Assembly: GCF_004028275.1 (NCBI RefSeq)
Contig: NZ_CP035033.1
Location: forward strand, 1,550,001-1,614,000
Direction: 5' to 3'
Source: Hydrogenovibrio thermophilus
GTDB taxonomy: Bacteria; Pseudomonadota; Gammaproteobacteria; Thiomicrospirales; Thiomicrospiraceae
DNA: 64,000 nt
Part shown: positions 10,258 through 19,299 of the stretch, one piece after another
Numbering within the stretch: position 1 is the first letter of the stretch
Layout: every line of letters begins with the position of its first letter
Position numbers and translations under genes: made by a program
Notes under the pieces: generated by a model
Database searches by the model: none
Seen by the model: the letters and a program-made list of their open reading frames with translations, nothing else
Told to the model about the DNA's origin: nothing

Positions 10258-10443
10258 ATGCACAGTATCGGTTTGGATGATGTCGGTTCCGCTCTTTTGA
10301 TTACCCTGATAATGCTGATTGTCAGCCTGACCGTGGTCGGTTTGGCCATGTGGTGGCTGTACCGAGTCTTCAAAAACAAGGATGACAAAACCGCTCAGAC
10401 CGACCAAAATACGGGTTCGAAGGGGCAGACCTCCGATCACTGA
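10258..10443 (+). CDS. Small single-pass membrane protein
   Basis: Predicted 61-aa protein, not recognised. Begins MHSIGLDDVGSALL, has one long hydrophobic helix (about residues 10-35, LLITLIMLIVSLTVVGLAMWWL) and a charged polar tail. Start chosen at ATG 10258 with GAGGA about 14 nt upstream; the open frame extends 27 codons upstream with no supporting features. It is divergent from the SPOR gene and convergent with ychJ. The composition looks like a real small membrane protein, but there is no family evidence. Confidence 0.5.
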   Translation: MHSIGLDDVGSALLITLIMLIVSLTVVGLAMWWLYRVFKNKDDKTAQTDQNTGSKGQTSDH

Positions 10444-10454
10444 ATTAAAAAGCC

Positions 10455-10853
10455 TTAGGACACATCGCCACTGACATACACCCAGTGTCCCTCATCGTCA
10501 CGCCGGAATTGGCTTTTTTCGGTCATCACGCCTTTTTCAACACCGGATTCGGTATCTAATTCATATTCGGCACGAAACGCAACCATGCCCTTCCCGTCTT
10601 GCGCACCGCCTTGCTTGGTTTTCACGATTCGCAACTTACGCCATTTAAGGCCGGATTCAAATGAAAAATCACCAGGCCTGGTCGTTTTATCCCAAGTTTG
10701 CAATAAATAATCTTTCAGGTGTAATGCATAAGCACTATAACGCGAGCGCATCAATTGCTCAGCGGTAGCCGGAAACGCTTCGCCTTGGTGAAACGGTTGG
10801 CAGCACTCGGCATAAGGTTTTTTCGAACCACATGGACAAAGCGACTCACTCAT
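10455..10853 (-). CDS. YchJ-family SEC-C zinc-binding protein
   Basis: A 132-aa protein with an N-terminal SEC-C metal-binding motif ([17 protein letters not shown], residues 6-22), followed by the YchJ central domain ([13 protein letters not shown], and [18 protein letters not shown]). It lacks the second C-terminal SEC-C motif of E. coli YchJ. Function unknown; SEC-C motifs bind zinc and often accompany SecA/SecB-type chaperoning. Its start overlaps the stop of the MATE gene by 4 nt, so it is the last gene of that operon. A copy of CCAGGCCTGG falls in the middle of the gene. Confidence 0.85.
   Translation of the reverse strand: MSESLCPCGSKKPYAECCQPFHQGEAFPATAEQLMRSRYSAYALHLKDYLLQTWDKTTRPGDFSFESGLKWRKLRIVKTKQGGAQDGKGMVAFRAEYELDTESGVEKGVMTEKSQFRRDDEGHWVYVSGDVS
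10672..10681. repeat. CCAGGCCTGG palindrome inside the ychJ-like gene
   Basis: Exact copy, with flanks GAAAAATCA / TCGTTTTATC. Read on the gene's strand as ACC-AGG-CCT-GGT, giving Thr-Arg-Pro-Gly, a frame different from the QAW copies. Confidence 0.9.
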
Positions 10854-12247
10854 TGCAACTCCCCGGTTGTCACCAAATAACGAACCCGCTGACGCAGATT
10901 AAGCGATAACAGCACTGCGGCCAACATCAAGCCCAGCAAAATACCAATCCAGAAACCCATTACCCCTTGCGGCGCCCAAAACCAATCGCTGAATGCTAGC
11001 GCATAGCCTAACCCGAGGCCGATAACCCAATAACTGATGAAAGTAACCACCATGATGATTCGGGTACTGTGTAACCCGCGTAAGGCACCGGCGCACCCGA
11101 CCTGAATCGCATCAAAAAGCTGATACATCGCCGCCAGCCATAATAAACTGCCGGCCAGTGCAATCACGTCCGCATCCGGCGAATAAAGCGCGGCAATCGG
11201 ATAAGCCAACCAATACGTCAGCCCGGCCGTCACCAAACTGACCAGGCCTGAAAAGCCGATTCCCGTTGCCAACGATTGTTTCACAGCCTGTAAACGCCCT
11301 TGCCCGTAGGCCAACCCCGTGCGGACGGTAATCGCCATCGCCATGCTCAACGGAATCATAAAGACCATGGAGGTATAACTGATGGCAACCTGGTGCGCGG
11401 CAATCACCACCGCTCCGAGCTGGGCGATGAACAGCGCGATAAAGCTGAATAGACTGACCTCAAACAGCAACGCCAGCGTATTGGGTACTCCCAGCACCAA
11501 CAGGTCACGAATGCCGTTTCGCCAACTGGGCAAGCCGAACCGGCTCCAATGTAAGGAGACCAAATGCGAAGTATGACGCGATGCCAGTACATACAGCACT
11601 GCCATCAATAACATCGTCCACATCACAATGGCAGAGGCGATGCCGCACCCCGCAGCGCCATAAGCTTCGATTGGCCCCCAGCCATAAATAAACACCGCAT
11701 TCAACGGAATATTCATCACCAACGCCAATCCGCTGATAATCATGGTTGGAACGGTCAGCCCCAGCCCTTCCCAGAAAAAACGAAACGCCTGATAGAGCGC
11801 AATGCCGGGCAAGCCAAAAGCAATGTAAAACAGATAATCGTCGGTCAGACGGTACACCGCTTGCGGTAAAGCGAGCCAGTCCAAGACCCATTGCAGATGC
11901 ATTAGAACGAATAAAGACACCAGCCCCAGCGGCAGAGCCAACCAAATCGCCTGATGAAGGAATTGCGTGACATCGCCCCAAGCTTCACGCCCTTTTTGGC
12001 GAGCCACAATCGGCGTCAACGCCAAGAGAACACCAGTGGAAATCATGAACACCGGCAATAACAAACTTGAACCCAAACCGATGGCCGCCAAATCATCGGT
12101 GCCGACTTGGCCGGACATCACCGTATCCACTACACCCAGCCCGGTCAACGCCAACTGTGCCAGCAAAATCGGAATCGCCAATCGAACCAGCTGCTTCAGT
12201 TCCAACCAATAATCGGCTCCGGCCGGAGCGTTGGCGTTACTTGTCAT
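10850..12247 (-). CDS. MATE family multidrug/Na+ efflux transporter
   Basis: A 465-aa polytopic inner-membrane antiporter, about 12 helices, of the NorM branch. Family marks include the N-terminal [24 protein letters not shown], the [15 protein letters not shown] region and the second-half repeat [18 protein letters not shown]. It probably exports cationic drugs or metabolites using Na+ or H+; the substrate is not evident. It overlaps the upstream membrane-protein gene by 11 nt and ychJ by 4 nt, so all three should be cotranscribed. A one-mismatch repeat copy (11242-11251) lies in it. Confidence 0.92.
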   Translation of the reverse strand: MTSNANAPAGADYWLELKQLVRLAIPILLAQLALTGLGVVDTVMSGQVGTDDLAAIGLGSSLLLPVFMISTGVLLALTPIVARQKGREAWGDVTQFLHQAIWLALPLGLVSLFVLMHLQWVLDWLALPQAVYRLTDDYLFYIAFGLPGIALYQAFRFFWEGLGLTVPTMIISGLALVMNIPLNAVFIYGWGPIEAYGAAGCGIASAIVMWTMLLMAVLYVLASRHTSHLVSLHWSRFGLPSWRNGIRDLLVLGVPNTLALLFEVSLFSFIALFIAQLGAVVIAAHQVAISYTSMVFMIPLSMAMAITVRTGLAYGQGRLQAVKQSLATGIGFSGLVSLVTAGLTYWLAYPIAALYSPDADVIALAGSLLWLAAMYQLFDAIQVGCAGALRGLHSTRIIMVVTFISYWVIGLGLGYALAFSDWFWAPQGVMGFWIGILLGLMLAAVLLSLNLRQRVRYLVTTGELQ

Positions 12248-12680
12248 GCGACGTCGGTTTGTCGGAATCGGATGCCGATTTTAGCTCATCGGAAGCCACA
12301 TCGGCAGGAGCATTTTTTTGAGGACCATTCGACTCGGACGCTTCCTGTTCCCAATAACCGTCTTCCAAAGCCGGATCCAACTCATCACTCAATTCGGAGG
12401 CATCACTTGGCAACTGAATGATTTTATCCGACCAGAACAAAATGATTAAAACCTTCAGCCCCCAGAAAATCATGGCATACACCACCAGTGCAAACACCAG
12501 CACCACCGGTAGACCCAGCAACAAATCGACAAACAAAGCCTGTCCGGCAAAGACTTTCTGCAAAAAAGCTTTTTCAATGAAGGCGAAGTACAGCCAATAA
12601 AGAGTTCCGCCCAAACTGGCCAACCACACCAGCCAGTTCAGAGGATAAGCGATACGGGAATTTTTAAATAAACAAAACAT
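12237..12680 (-). CDS. Hypothetical membrane protein with acidic tail
   Basis: A 147-aa protein not recognised. Two or three hydrophobic helices occupy residues 12-95 (WLVWLASLGGTLYWLYF and LLLGLPVVLVFALVVYA), followed by WGLKVLIILFW and a hydrophilic, strongly acidic C-terminal third rich in Glu, Asp and Ser. No signal peptide beyond the first helix. It is translationally linked to the MATE gene by an 11-nt overlap and lies 24 bp after nudF. Partnership with the transporter is possible but only suggested by position. Confidence 0.6.
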   Translation of the reverse strand: MFCLFKNSRIAYPLNWLVWLASLGGTLYWLYFAFIEKAFLQKVFAGQALFVDLLLGLPVVLVFALVVYAMIFWGLKVLIILFWSDKIIQLPSDASELSDELDPALEDGYWEQEASESNGPQKNAPADVASDELKSASDSDKPTSHDK

Positions 12681-12704
12681 CAGACAACGTTATCCTCAGA
12701 GCGT

Positions 12705-13298
12705 TTAGAGCTTTTGAAAAAACAGCCATTGTAAGGCAATAATAGTGCTGGCAACATTGAATTCCGCGTGCATCAATTTGCCTTTTGCGGTTTCGAAATC
12801 CATTTTCACCAAACGGATATCCTCCACCTCATGAGCTTGCCCGGCATGATCGGGCAAGGCCACGGAATCAACTTCTGCGGCATACAAATGCAAAATCTCA
12901 TCACTGCCGCCGGGACTGGGGTAAAACTCGCAGATAAACTCAAATTCGGCGTCGGCAACACCGGCTTCTTCATAGGCTTCCCGCGCACAAGCCTCAAGTT
13001 TGGTTTCGCCTTCATCGATCATACCCGCGACCGGCTCAATCAGCCAGGCCTGGTGGTTTTGTACCATCGCATGCGTCAAAGCGCCCGCTCGACATTGTTC
13101 GACCAGCACCACTTTTTCCGCCGCCAAATCGTACAACAGCACCACCACCGCTTGGCCACGGCCAAACAATTCCCGATCAATCCAAGGTGTCCAGCCACCC
13201 CGAAACAGGGTATGGCGAAAAGTCAGACGGTCGATTTTGAAAAAGCCATCGTACCCTCGCTGTTTCTGCTTAAGTTCAATGCGCTTATCGTCGGCCAT
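12705..13298 (-). CDS. nudF: ADP-ribose diphosphatase (Nudix)
   Basis: Hydrolyses ADP-ribose and related NDP-sugars to AMP and ribose 5-phosphate. The 197-aa length matches NudF. The Nudix box GMIDEGETKLEACAREAY plus EEAGV spans about residues 92-114 with all metal-binding glutamates in place, and the FYPSPGGSDE segment that follows is the ADPRase-subfamily marker. Start overlaps the alr stop by one base (TGATG), indicating coupling. A CCAGGCCTGG copy just before the Nudix box encodes the QAW of NHQAWLIEP. Confidence 0.92.
   Translation of the reverse strand: MADDKRIELKQKQRGYDGFFKIDRLTFRHTLFRGGWTPWIDRELFGRGQAVVVLLYDLAAEKVVLVEQCRAGALTHAMVQNHQAWLIEPVAGMIDEGETKLEACAREAYEEAGVADAEFEFICEFYPSPGGSDEILHLYAAEVDSVALPDHAGQAHEVEDIRLVKMDFETAKGKLMHAEFNVASTIIALQWLFFQKL
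13044..13053. repeat. CCAGGCCTGG palindrome inside nudF
   Basis: Exact copy with flank TGGTTTTG on one side. On the gene's strand it reads CAC-CAG-GCC-TGG, giving His-Gln-Ala-Trp in a position just before the Nudix box. Confidence 0.9.
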
Positions 13299-14374
13299 CA
13301 GTCCTTCACCTCAACTCTCGGTACGCGTTGAGTCACATCACACAACAATTCATAACCAATGGTGCCGCACGCCTGAGCAATCACGTCCACCGGTAAACCT
13401 TGCCCCCAGAGGATCACTTCATCGCCCAGCGCGACATGGTCGGCCATATCGGTCACATCCACCGTCAGCATATCCATCGACACCCGCCCCGCCATCGGTA
13501 AACGCTGCCCATGAATCAGTACGGGGGTGCCGGCCGGGGCACATCGCGGATAACCATCGCCATAACCGGCCGCCACCACCGCAACCAGACTGCGACGTTC
13601 CGCCCGCCAGGTTTGACCGTATCCGACGGTTTCGCCCGCTTCAATCCATTTTAAACTGGTGATTTCCGATGCCAACGTCATGGCCGGTTGTAAGCCCGGC
13701 ACCATTTCGTCGGTTGCGCAAGCGCCATACAGCATAATGCCGGGACGCACCCAGTCGAAATGGCTTTGTGGGTAACGCTGAACACCGGCCGAATTGGCCA
13801 GGCTTTTCGGACAGTTCAGTGTTTGGGCCACGCGATTGAAAATACTCAATTGCTTTTGGGTAAAGTCGTCGGACGTATCCGCGGAGGCGAAATGCGACAT
13901 CAGATTCAAATGAATCGACATCGGCAAACGATCGATGGCAGTCAACACCCGTTCCATATCTCGCTCGTCAAAACCCAAACGATGCATGCCGGTATCCAGC
14001 TTCAACCAGATCGTTAACGGAGTGGTTACATGGCTGGTTTTCAGCCAATTCAATTGCTCCCAATTGTGCACGGCGAATTCCAACCGATGCTGAATCGCTA
14101 AGTCCAGTTCCGCTTCGGAAAACAGCCCTTCCAAAATCACAATCGGGTGTAAAAAACCTTTTTGGCGCAAAAAAATCGCTTCATCAATCGAGGCCACGCC
14201 ATAACCATCTGCCTCGGCCAACTCGCGTGCTACACGTTCGGCGCCATGTCCATAACCGTTGGATTTGATGATGGCCAGCACCTTGGATTTCGGTGCAAAG
14301 GTTTTTACCACTTTCAGATTATTGCGAAGCGCATTTAAGTGAATTCGGGCTTGAATCGGACGGTACGCGGTCAT
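13298..14374 (-). CDS. alr: Alanine racemase
   Basis: PLP enzyme making D-alanine for peptidoglycan. At 358 aa it is of normal length. The PLP lysine motif VLAIIKSNGYGHGAERVA (about residues 30-47; the canonical AVVKANAYGHG is varied to IKSNGYGHG), the second-base region WVRPGIMLYGA (about 207-217) and the C-terminal GRVSMDMLTVDVTD (about 290-303) are present. Gene order dnaB-alr is common in gammaproteobacteria. The downstream nudF overlaps its stop. Confidence 0.95.
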   Translation of the reverse strand: MTAYRPIQARIHLNALRNNLKVVKTFAPKSKVLAIIKSNGYGHGAERVARELAEADGYGVASIDEAIFLRQKGFLHPIVILEGLFSEAELDLAIQHRLEFAVHNWEQLNWLKTSHVTTPLTIWLKLDTGMHRLGFDERDMERVLTAIDRLPMSIHLNLMSHFASADTSDDFTQKQLSIFNRVAQTLNCPKSLANSAGVQRYPQSHFDWVRPGIMLYGACATDEMVPGLQPAMTLASEITSLKWIEAGETVGYGQTWRAERRSLVAVVAAGYGDGYPRCAPAGTPVLIHGQRLPMAGRVSMDMLTVDVTDMADHVALGDEVILWGQGLPVDVIAQACGTIGYELLCDVTQRVPRVEVKD

Positions 14375-14452
14375 GGCATCGTCACCCGGCGTATCGAGAA
14401 AGGTTGTTGAGACATCCTGTGATTACCTTTTTGCAGGCGATTTACGGTTACG

Positions 14453-15898
14453 TTAATAAGGGTCGTCGGGCACATCGAAGCCGGCATGATTTTCGAATTT
14501 GGTGTATTGTCCCATAAAGGTCAGGCGAATATTGGCCAAGGCACCGTTACGGTGTTTGCCGAGAATGATTTCCGCCGTACCTTTGTCATCGGTATCCGGA
14601 TTATACACTTCGTCACGATAGATGAAGATAATCAAATCGGCATCCTGCTCAATCGCCCCGGATTCACGCAAATCCGCCATTTTCGGACGCTTATCCGGAC
14701 GTTGTTCCAGGTTACGACTCAACTGAGACAACGCAATGACCGGCACATTCAATTCCTTGGCAATCGCTTTCAAGCCACGGGAAATTTCCGAGATTTCATT
14801 GACCCGGTTATCGGTATTGGTGGAACCCCGCATCAACTGCAGATAATCGATCACAATCAACCCGAGCCCCGTGACCTTTTCTTCGGGACTTTCTTCTCCG
14901 GCTTCCACTGCTTTTTTGTATTGGGCGTCACGAATGTCTTTGTCGATACGGCGTGCCCTGGCACGCAGATCCGTAATCATCAATGCCGGTGTATCATCAA
15001 TGAAAAACTGGGTTTGTGACAGCATACTGACGGCTTTGTTCAGGCTTGGCCAGTCTTCCTGTTGCAGTTTACCGGTTCGAATGCGCTCGGCATCGATTTT
15101 GCCGATGGAACTGATCATTCTCAAGACCAGCTGCTCACCTGGCATTTCCATACTGAAAACCGCCACCGGACTGCCTTGCATGGCGACATTCTCCGCCAGG
15201 TTCATCGAAAAGGTAGTTTTCCCCATCGACGGTCGCCCGGCCACGATAATCAGGTCGCCGTTCTGCAACCCGGATGTCACCTCATCGAATTCCGTCAGCT
15301 TGGTCGCCAAACCGGTAATGGAACCATCGGAATTAAAACGCTCGTCGATGGTGCTAACCGCACGGTTCAACAAGGTTTCCATGGTTTCGTATTCGCGTTG
15401 TTTACCGGAGCCGTGTTCGGCAATGCCCATGACACGCGATTCCGCCAAATCCAATACTTCGCGAATGTCTTTGCCCTGCGGGAAATAGCTCGCTTCGGAA
15501 ATTTCATTGGACACCGCTATCAGCGATCGTAAAATCGACTTTTCACGAACGGTTTCGGCGTAGAACTCGATATTCACCGAACCCGGTGTATTGGAGACCA
15601 GGTCAATCAAATACTGTTTGTCACCGACATCTTCCAACTTTCCGGTGGATTCCAACATTTCAATGACTGTGACCAGATCGAACGGCTTATTGCGTTCACT
15701 GAGCTGGCTGATCGCCCCGTAAATCAATTGATGTTGATGGGTATAGAAATCCTCTACTTTCAGCACCACGGAAATGTCGGAAAATTTTTCATTGTCCAAC
15801 AGCAAGCCACCGATAACGGACTGTTCGGATTCGATTGAGTGCGGCGGAGTTTTGAATAAGGCTTCTTGAGTCATTCGGCGGTCAAACCATTCCATCAT
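14453..15898 (-). CDS. dnaB: Replicative DNA helicase DnaB
   Basis: Hexameric 5'-3' helicase of the replication fork. N-terminal DnaG-interaction domain starts at PPHSIESEQSVIGGLLLDNEKF; the RecA-like domain carries Walker A AGRPSMGKTTFSMNLA (about 220-235), Walker B LIVIDYLQLM and the DnaB signature LSQLSRNLEQRPDKRPKMAD. Length is 481 aa from 15898 or 473 aa from the internal ATG at 15874 (MTQEALFKTPPHS); neither has a clear ribosome site. No intein is present. It follows rplI after a terminator and precedes alr. Confidence 0.96.
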   Translation of the reverse strand: MMEWFDRRMTQEALFKTPPHSIESEQSVIGGLLLDNEKFSDISVVLKVEDFYTHQHQLIYGAISQLSERNKPFDLVTVIEMLESTGKLEDVGDKQYLIDLVSNTPGSVNIEFYAETVREKSILRSLIAVSNEISEASYFPQGKDIREVLDLAESRVMGIAEHGSGKQREYETMETLLNRAVSTIDERFNSDGSITGLATKLTEFDEVTSGLQNGDLIIVAGRPSMGKTTFSMNLAENVAMQGSPVAVFSMEMPGEQLVLRMISSIGKIDAERIRTGKLQQEDWPSLNKAVSMLSQTQFFIDDTPALMITDLRARARRIDKDIRDAQYKKAVEAGEESPEEKVTGLGLIVIDYLQLMRGSTNTDNRVNEISEISRGLKAIAKELNVPVIALSQLSRNLEQRPDKRPKMADLRESGAIEQDADLIIFIYRDEVYNPDTDDKGTAEIILGKHRNGALANIRLTFMGQYTKFENHAGFDVPDDPY

Positions 15899-16023
15899 TA
15901 TCGTGTCGGAAGAAGGTTACTATTATACGGGGAATTACCCGATTTTGGACTCAATTTCATATTGGATTCGAAGCCGGACAAACAGTGCGGCTTGCAGCGC
16001 GTTTTCATGAAAAAACACAAAAA

Positions 16024-16046
16024 AAAGCGAGGATAAACCTCGCTTT
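16024..16046 (-). terminator. Intrinsic terminator after rplI
   Basis: AAAGCGAGG-ATAAA-CCTCGCTTT stem-loop. A long A-run to the left becomes the U-tract on the minus strand. It closes the rpsF-rpsR-DUF2232-rplI operon before dnaB. Confidence 0.9.
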
Positions 16047-16083
16047 CAAGCTGACAAAACGTCAGAAATTTCAGGACAATTTA

Positions 16084-16536
16084 TTATTGCTCTGTTGGTT
16101 TAACATCCACCGTAATGGATGCAACGACATCAGAGTGCAACTCAACGTCGAATTCAAATGTACCAACGAAACGGATTGCCCCTTCTGGCATGCGAACGTT
16201 TTTACGCTCGACTTCAAAACCGGCATTTGACAAAGCGTCTGCAATGTCCGCCGTACCGATGGAACCGAACAGTTTCCCTTCGTCACCGGCAACGGATTCA
16301 ATCGTGACAACAACGCCGTTCATTTGTTCATAAACCGCTTGAGCCGCTGCCAATGCTTCGGCCGCTTGTTTTTCCAACTCGGCACGACGTGCTTCAAACT
16401 CAGCGATGTTTTCTTTGGTCGCTGGCTTGGCTTTTCCTTGCGGAATCAAGAAATTACGTGCAAAACCTGATTTAACAGTAACCTGATCACCCAAGGATCC
16501 TAGGTTCTGTACTTTTTCAAGTAAAATAACATTCAT
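16084..16536 (-). CDS. rplI: Large subunit ribosomal protein L9
   Basis: Binds 23S rRNA near the L1 stalk. The 150-aa sequence has the conserved N-terminal domain [19 protein letters not shown] with [13 protein letters not shown], the long connecting helix (about 42-75) and the C-terminal domain with [15 protein letters not shown]. Last gene of the S6-S18-DUF2232-L9 operon, ending at the terminator 16024-16046. Confidence 0.98.
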   Translation of the reverse strand: MNVILLEKVQNLGSLGDQVTVKSGFARNFLIPQGKAKPATKENIAEFEARRAELEKQAAEALAAAQAVYEQMNGVVVTIESVAGDEGKLFGSIGTADIADALSNAGFEVERKNVRMPEGAIRFVGTFEFDVELHSDVVASITVDVKPTEQ

Positions 16537-16570
16537 GGCTAAAACCTCTAAAGTTAAATTCTTTAAGACC

Positions 16571-17458
16571 TTACTCGGTCTCTGTCCATCGGTTTCGGAT
16601 ATCCACCCAAATGTCTATCAAACCGATGGTTGCTAAAATTAAAACTGCCTGCGGAAACAGAAACAAAAGCACATACAAGCCACCCAACCACATTGAGCTC
16701 ATCTGCCGCTTGTTGACAGTGTGATGCGCCACGGCCAAGCCTTGGAACATCAACCCCGCCATCAATACGCCGGACAAATCCTGAATCAAACCGTTTTGGG
16801 TAAACAACCCGACCAGCGCCACAAAGACGGCCAGCGCGGCGATTCCTTTCGGCAACCGAATTTCATAAAAATCGGTGCGGAATTGTCCCGGCACATACAA
16901 GGCACTTTGCCACCAACGCCCCAACAACACGATTGAGAACCACAGTACCACCACAAACATGGCGAGCAACATGGTTGCGACCTGAGTCAGGTCTTCAAAC
17001 ATTGCTTGTGGGAACGGTGTTCCGGTTTGCTCAAAAACCGGTTGCACAAATTCCTTGAACACTTGCTGCCACCAAGCCGCGGTATCCCCGACGGCCAGGT
17101 GAAAGGCGATAACACCCGCTCCGACAATCAACATGTTCAGGCTCAAACTCAACGCCATGGAACTGGTGTTGCGTAAGACCCAGCTTAACAGCCAAATCGG
17201 GAGCATATACTCGATGACGCCGACTACGCCCGGCCAAATCGAACCGGACATAAACAGCGTCAGCCCCAGTGTCGTCGCCACCGCAGCGGCTAAAACTTTC
17301 AATCCTTCAATTTCACCGATTCTGAGCGTCACCAGTGAAATAATCGCGCCCACCAGAATTCCCAGCGGTGCGATCCAGACAGTCAGTGCGGATAACAACA
17401 GTATTGCGATAAAGGCCTGCATCGGTCCTTTCATCACATAGTTGGCAACACCTAGCAT
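16571..17458 (-). CDS. DUF2232 membrane protein of the rpsR-rplI operon
   Basis: A 295-aa polytopic membrane protein with about eight helices; the N-terminal half is almost entirely hydrophobic ([37 protein letters not shown]). DUF2232 (YybS-like) proteins lie between rpsR and rplI in many gammaproteobacteria, and the gene is in exactly that position, 37 bp after rpsR and 35 bp before rplI. Function unknown. The start could also be the internal Met at residue 9. Confidence 0.82.
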   Translation of the reverse strand: MLGVANYVMKGPMQAFIAILLLSALTVWIAPLGILVGAIISLVTLRIGEIEGLKVLAAAVATTLGLTLFMSGSIWPGVVGVIEYMLPIWLLSWVLRNTSSMALSLSLNMLIVGAGVIAFHLAVGDTAAWWQQVFKEFVQPVFEQTGTPFPQAMFEDLTQVATMLLAMFVVVLWFSIVLLGRWWQSALYVPGQFRTDFYEIRLPKGIAALAVFVALVGLFTQNGLIQDLSGVLMAGLMFQGLAVAHHTVNKRQMSSMWLGGLYVLLFLFPQAVLILATIGLIDIWVDIRNRWTETE

Positions 17459-17495
17459 TGTCTGTCCTTTGCTTGCTTCCTAATACAAATACGAA

Positions 17496-17723
17496 TTACT
17501 TATGCTGATCCGTATAAGGCAATAGCGCCAAGTAACGAGCGCGCTTGATAGCCGTAGCTAGCTGACGCTGGTATTTAGCACTGGTTCCAGTGATACGACT
17601 CGGAACGATTTTACCTGTTTCAGTAATGTAGCTTTTCAAGGTATCCAGATCTTTGTAATCGATCTCTTTAACACCCTCTACCGTGAAACGACAGAATTTT
17701 TTTCTTCCAAAACCTCTAGCCAT
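17496..17723 (-). CDS. rpsR: Small subunit ribosomal protein S18
   Basis: 75-aa S18 with the conserved [20 protein letters not shown]-terminus, the [19 protein letters not shown] core and the C-terminal [11 protein letters not shown]. Two bases after rpsF, consistent with coupled synthesis; S18 and S6 bind the 16S platform as a dimer. Confidence 0.98.
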   Translation of the reverse strand: MARGFGRKKFCRFTVEGVKEIDYKDLDTLKSYITETGKIVPSRITGTSAKYQRQLATAIKRARYLALLPYTDQHK

Positions 17724-17725
17724 GA

Positions 17726-18067
17726 TTACTCTCCTCTACGCTTATCTTCTTTCTGAGAAGCCATAACGGACGGCTCAGTAACAGCTTCTTTACGCTTGAT
17801 GAACATGTTGCGCAAAACCGCGTCGTTGTAGTAGAACAAATTATCCAACTCGTCCAGTGTTTCCTGGTCGCATTCGATGTTCATCAAAACATAGTGTGCT
17901 TTGTGGACTTTGTTGATTAGATAAGCCAGTTGACGACGACCCCAGTCTTCAAGACGGTGAACGGCTCCACCTTTCTCTTCGATCAGACCACGGTAACGTT
18001 CAATCATTGCAGGAACCTGTTCGCTTTGATCAGGGTGCACTAAAAATACGACTTCATAATGACGCAT
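17726..18067 (-). CDS. rpsF: Small subunit ribosomal protein S6
   Basis: 113-aa S6 with [48 protein letters not shown] and a charged C-terminal tail rich in Lys/Glu (no glutamate run as in E. coli). First gene of the operon, with an AAGGAGATC ribosome site and a leader that can fold like the S6:S18 autoregulatory element. Confidence 0.98.
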   Translation of the reverse strand: MRHYEVVFLVHPDQSEQVPAMIERYRGLIEEKGGAVHRLEDWGRRQLAYLINKVHKAHYVLMNIECDQETLDELDNLFYYNDAVLRNMFIKRKEAVTEPSVMASQKEDKRRGE

Positions 18068-18096
18068 TTATTGATCTCCTTATGGATTAAAACTAA

Positions 18097-18127
18097 GCTT
18101 CCCAAGCCCGATTCGGACCGGTGAAGC
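18097..18127 (-). promoter_or_regulatory. Candidate S6:S18-binding leader element of rpsF
   Basis: In the rpsF leader the minus strand can pair GCTTC with GAAGC around an interior containing ACCGG and the small hairpin CCG-AAT-CGG. Known S6:S18 mRNA elements are stem-loops with a conserved CCG in a bulge that mimics 16S rRNA. The fit is by eye only. Confidence 0.45.
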
Positions 18128-18164
18128 AAGGAAATTCAGAATTTAAACAAACTGAAAGCGCAGT

Positions 18165-18193
18165 ATTATAAACACTTTTCTGCCGTTTTCAAA
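18165..18193 (-). promoter_or_regulatory. Sigma-70 promoter of the rpsF operon
   Basis: Minus strand TTTGAA, 17-bp spacer, TATAAT, about 98 bp upstream of the rpsF start, leaving room for the folded leader. Confidence 0.7.
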
Positions 18194-18260
18194 CAGAAAA
18201 TCATTCACTTATGTGAAAAAACAACGGCTTTTTGAAAGTTTGATGGCAGGCTAAATGCAA

Positions 18261-18284
18261 AAAACCACCAGGCCTGGTGGTTTT
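18261..18284. terminator. Palindromic terminator built on CCAGGCCTGG
   Basis: Perfect 24-bp palindrome centred on the exact 10-mer at 18268-18277, with ACC/GGT and four A/four T at the ends. It lies between fldA's own hairpin and the rpsF promoter and so acts as a second barrier. Confidence 0.85.
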
Positions 18285-18302
18285 GATGGAAAACTCAAAT
18301 TC

Positions 18303-18329
18303 GGAAACCCCGTTCAAACCGGGGTTTCC
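18303..18329 (-). terminator. Hairpin directly after fldA
   Basis: GGAAACCCCG / CGGGGTTTCC arms (10 bp, perfect) around a 7-nt loop, starting 15 bp after the fldA stop. Followed 18 bp later by the palindromic terminator, so fldA has two hairpins in series. Confidence 0.65.
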
Positions 18330-18344
18330 TCTCAAAAAAATGGC

Positions 18345-18860
18345 TTACAGCCCCATTTCTTCTTTGACTTGATCAACCCACTGATCAACGCGTTCGGCCG
18401 TCATTTCCGGTTGTTGATCTTCGTCGATAGCCAAACCGACGAAGAAGTCACCGTCTTCGGTCACGGCTTTGGATTCGTCGAATTCATAACCGTCCGTGGA
18501 CCAATAACCAGCCGGTGTCGCACCGTTTTCCAAGGCGATGTCATGCATCATGCCCATCGCATCCAAAAAATACTCCGCATAATCCGCCTGGTCACCCAAG
18601 CCAAAACACGCCACGGTTTTGCCGGTGAAATCAATGGCTTTGAAGTCTTCCCAGAAATCATCCCAACTGCTTTGCAGCTCGCCGTAATACCAAGTCGGTT
18701 GCCCCAGAATGATCTTATCGTATTTGGCAAAATCTTCCGGACTGGCCGTGGCGACATCATGAACATCCACCAGATCGCTTCCGATCTTGTCTTTAATCAT
18801 ATCCGCAACACGCTCGGTGTTTCCTGTATCCGTTCCATAGAATAGGCCGACTTGACTCAT
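18345..18860 (-). CDS. fldA: Flavodoxin
   Basis: Low-potential FMN electron carrier, 171 aa, the long-chain flavodoxin size. The phosphate-binding loop GTDTGNTERVADMI is at residues 9-22, the first flavin loop QPTWYYGELQSSWDDF is around 57-72 and the second, FGLGDQADYAEYFLDA, around 90-105. I use ATG 18860 (MSQVGLFYGTDTGN), preceded by AAAGGG. The frame continues 43 codons upstream without similarity. It may substitute for ferredoxin under iron limitation; fur is elsewhere in the window and no Fur box was seen. Confidence 0.95.
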   Translation of the reverse strand: MSQVGLFYGTDTGNTERVADMIKDKIGSDLVDVHDVATASPEDFAKYDKIILGQPTWYYGELQSSWDDFWEDFKAIDFTGKTVACFGLGDQADYAEYFLDAMGMMHDIALENGATPAGYWSTDGYEFDESKAVTEDGDFFVGLAIDEDQQPEMTAERVDQWVDQVKEEMGL

Positions 18861-19062
18861 GTTTAAACCCTTTTTAAAAGTTATCCATTTCTTGTAAAAT
18901 GCGTGATTAGGCGTTGAATCCCGCGCCTCACAAGACCGACGATGTGAATTTAAGTATACGAAAAACCACCCGGGGAAACCACCCGTCACGCGAGTTATTT
19001 CGTGTCGGGCATCATAGCATAAATTTTAACTATCGCATTTCAAAAAAAACTTATTGCCAACA

Positions 19063-19290
19063 ATGAAGAAAACTAATTCCGACAACCCGCACATCGACTG
19101 CTTTCAATGCGAACATTTCTTTGTGACCTGGGATGCCAACCAACCGCGCGGTTGCAAAGCCTTTGGCTTCAAAACCAAACAGTTGCCGAGTGTCGTCGTT
19201 TTCGAATCGTCCGGTCAGCCCTGTATGAAATTCAAGCCCAAACGCCGCCCGCCGCCATCCGGTTCCGGAGGCAACGGTTGGATTGCATAA
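19063..19290 (+). CDS. Small conserved Cys-containing protein
   Basis: A 75-aa protein starting at ATG 19063 (a TTG at 19054 in frame is possible). It has two cysteines as CFQC near the N-terminus, then FFVTWDANQPRGCKAFGFKTK with a third, and a fourth in SGQPCMKFKPK, a spacing that suggests a metal or disulfide site. A basic, Pro-rich tail ends GGNGWIA. Such short proteins occur in many proteobacteria and are sometimes mislabelled as uracil-DNA glycosylase; there is no glycosylase motif here. Convergent with ampD. Function unknown. Confidence 0.65.
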   Translation: MKKTNSDNPHIDCFQCEHFFVTWDANQPRGCKAFGFKTKQLPSVVVFESSGQPCMKFKPKRRPPPSGSGGNGWIA

Positions 19291-19299
19291 TCCGATTCC

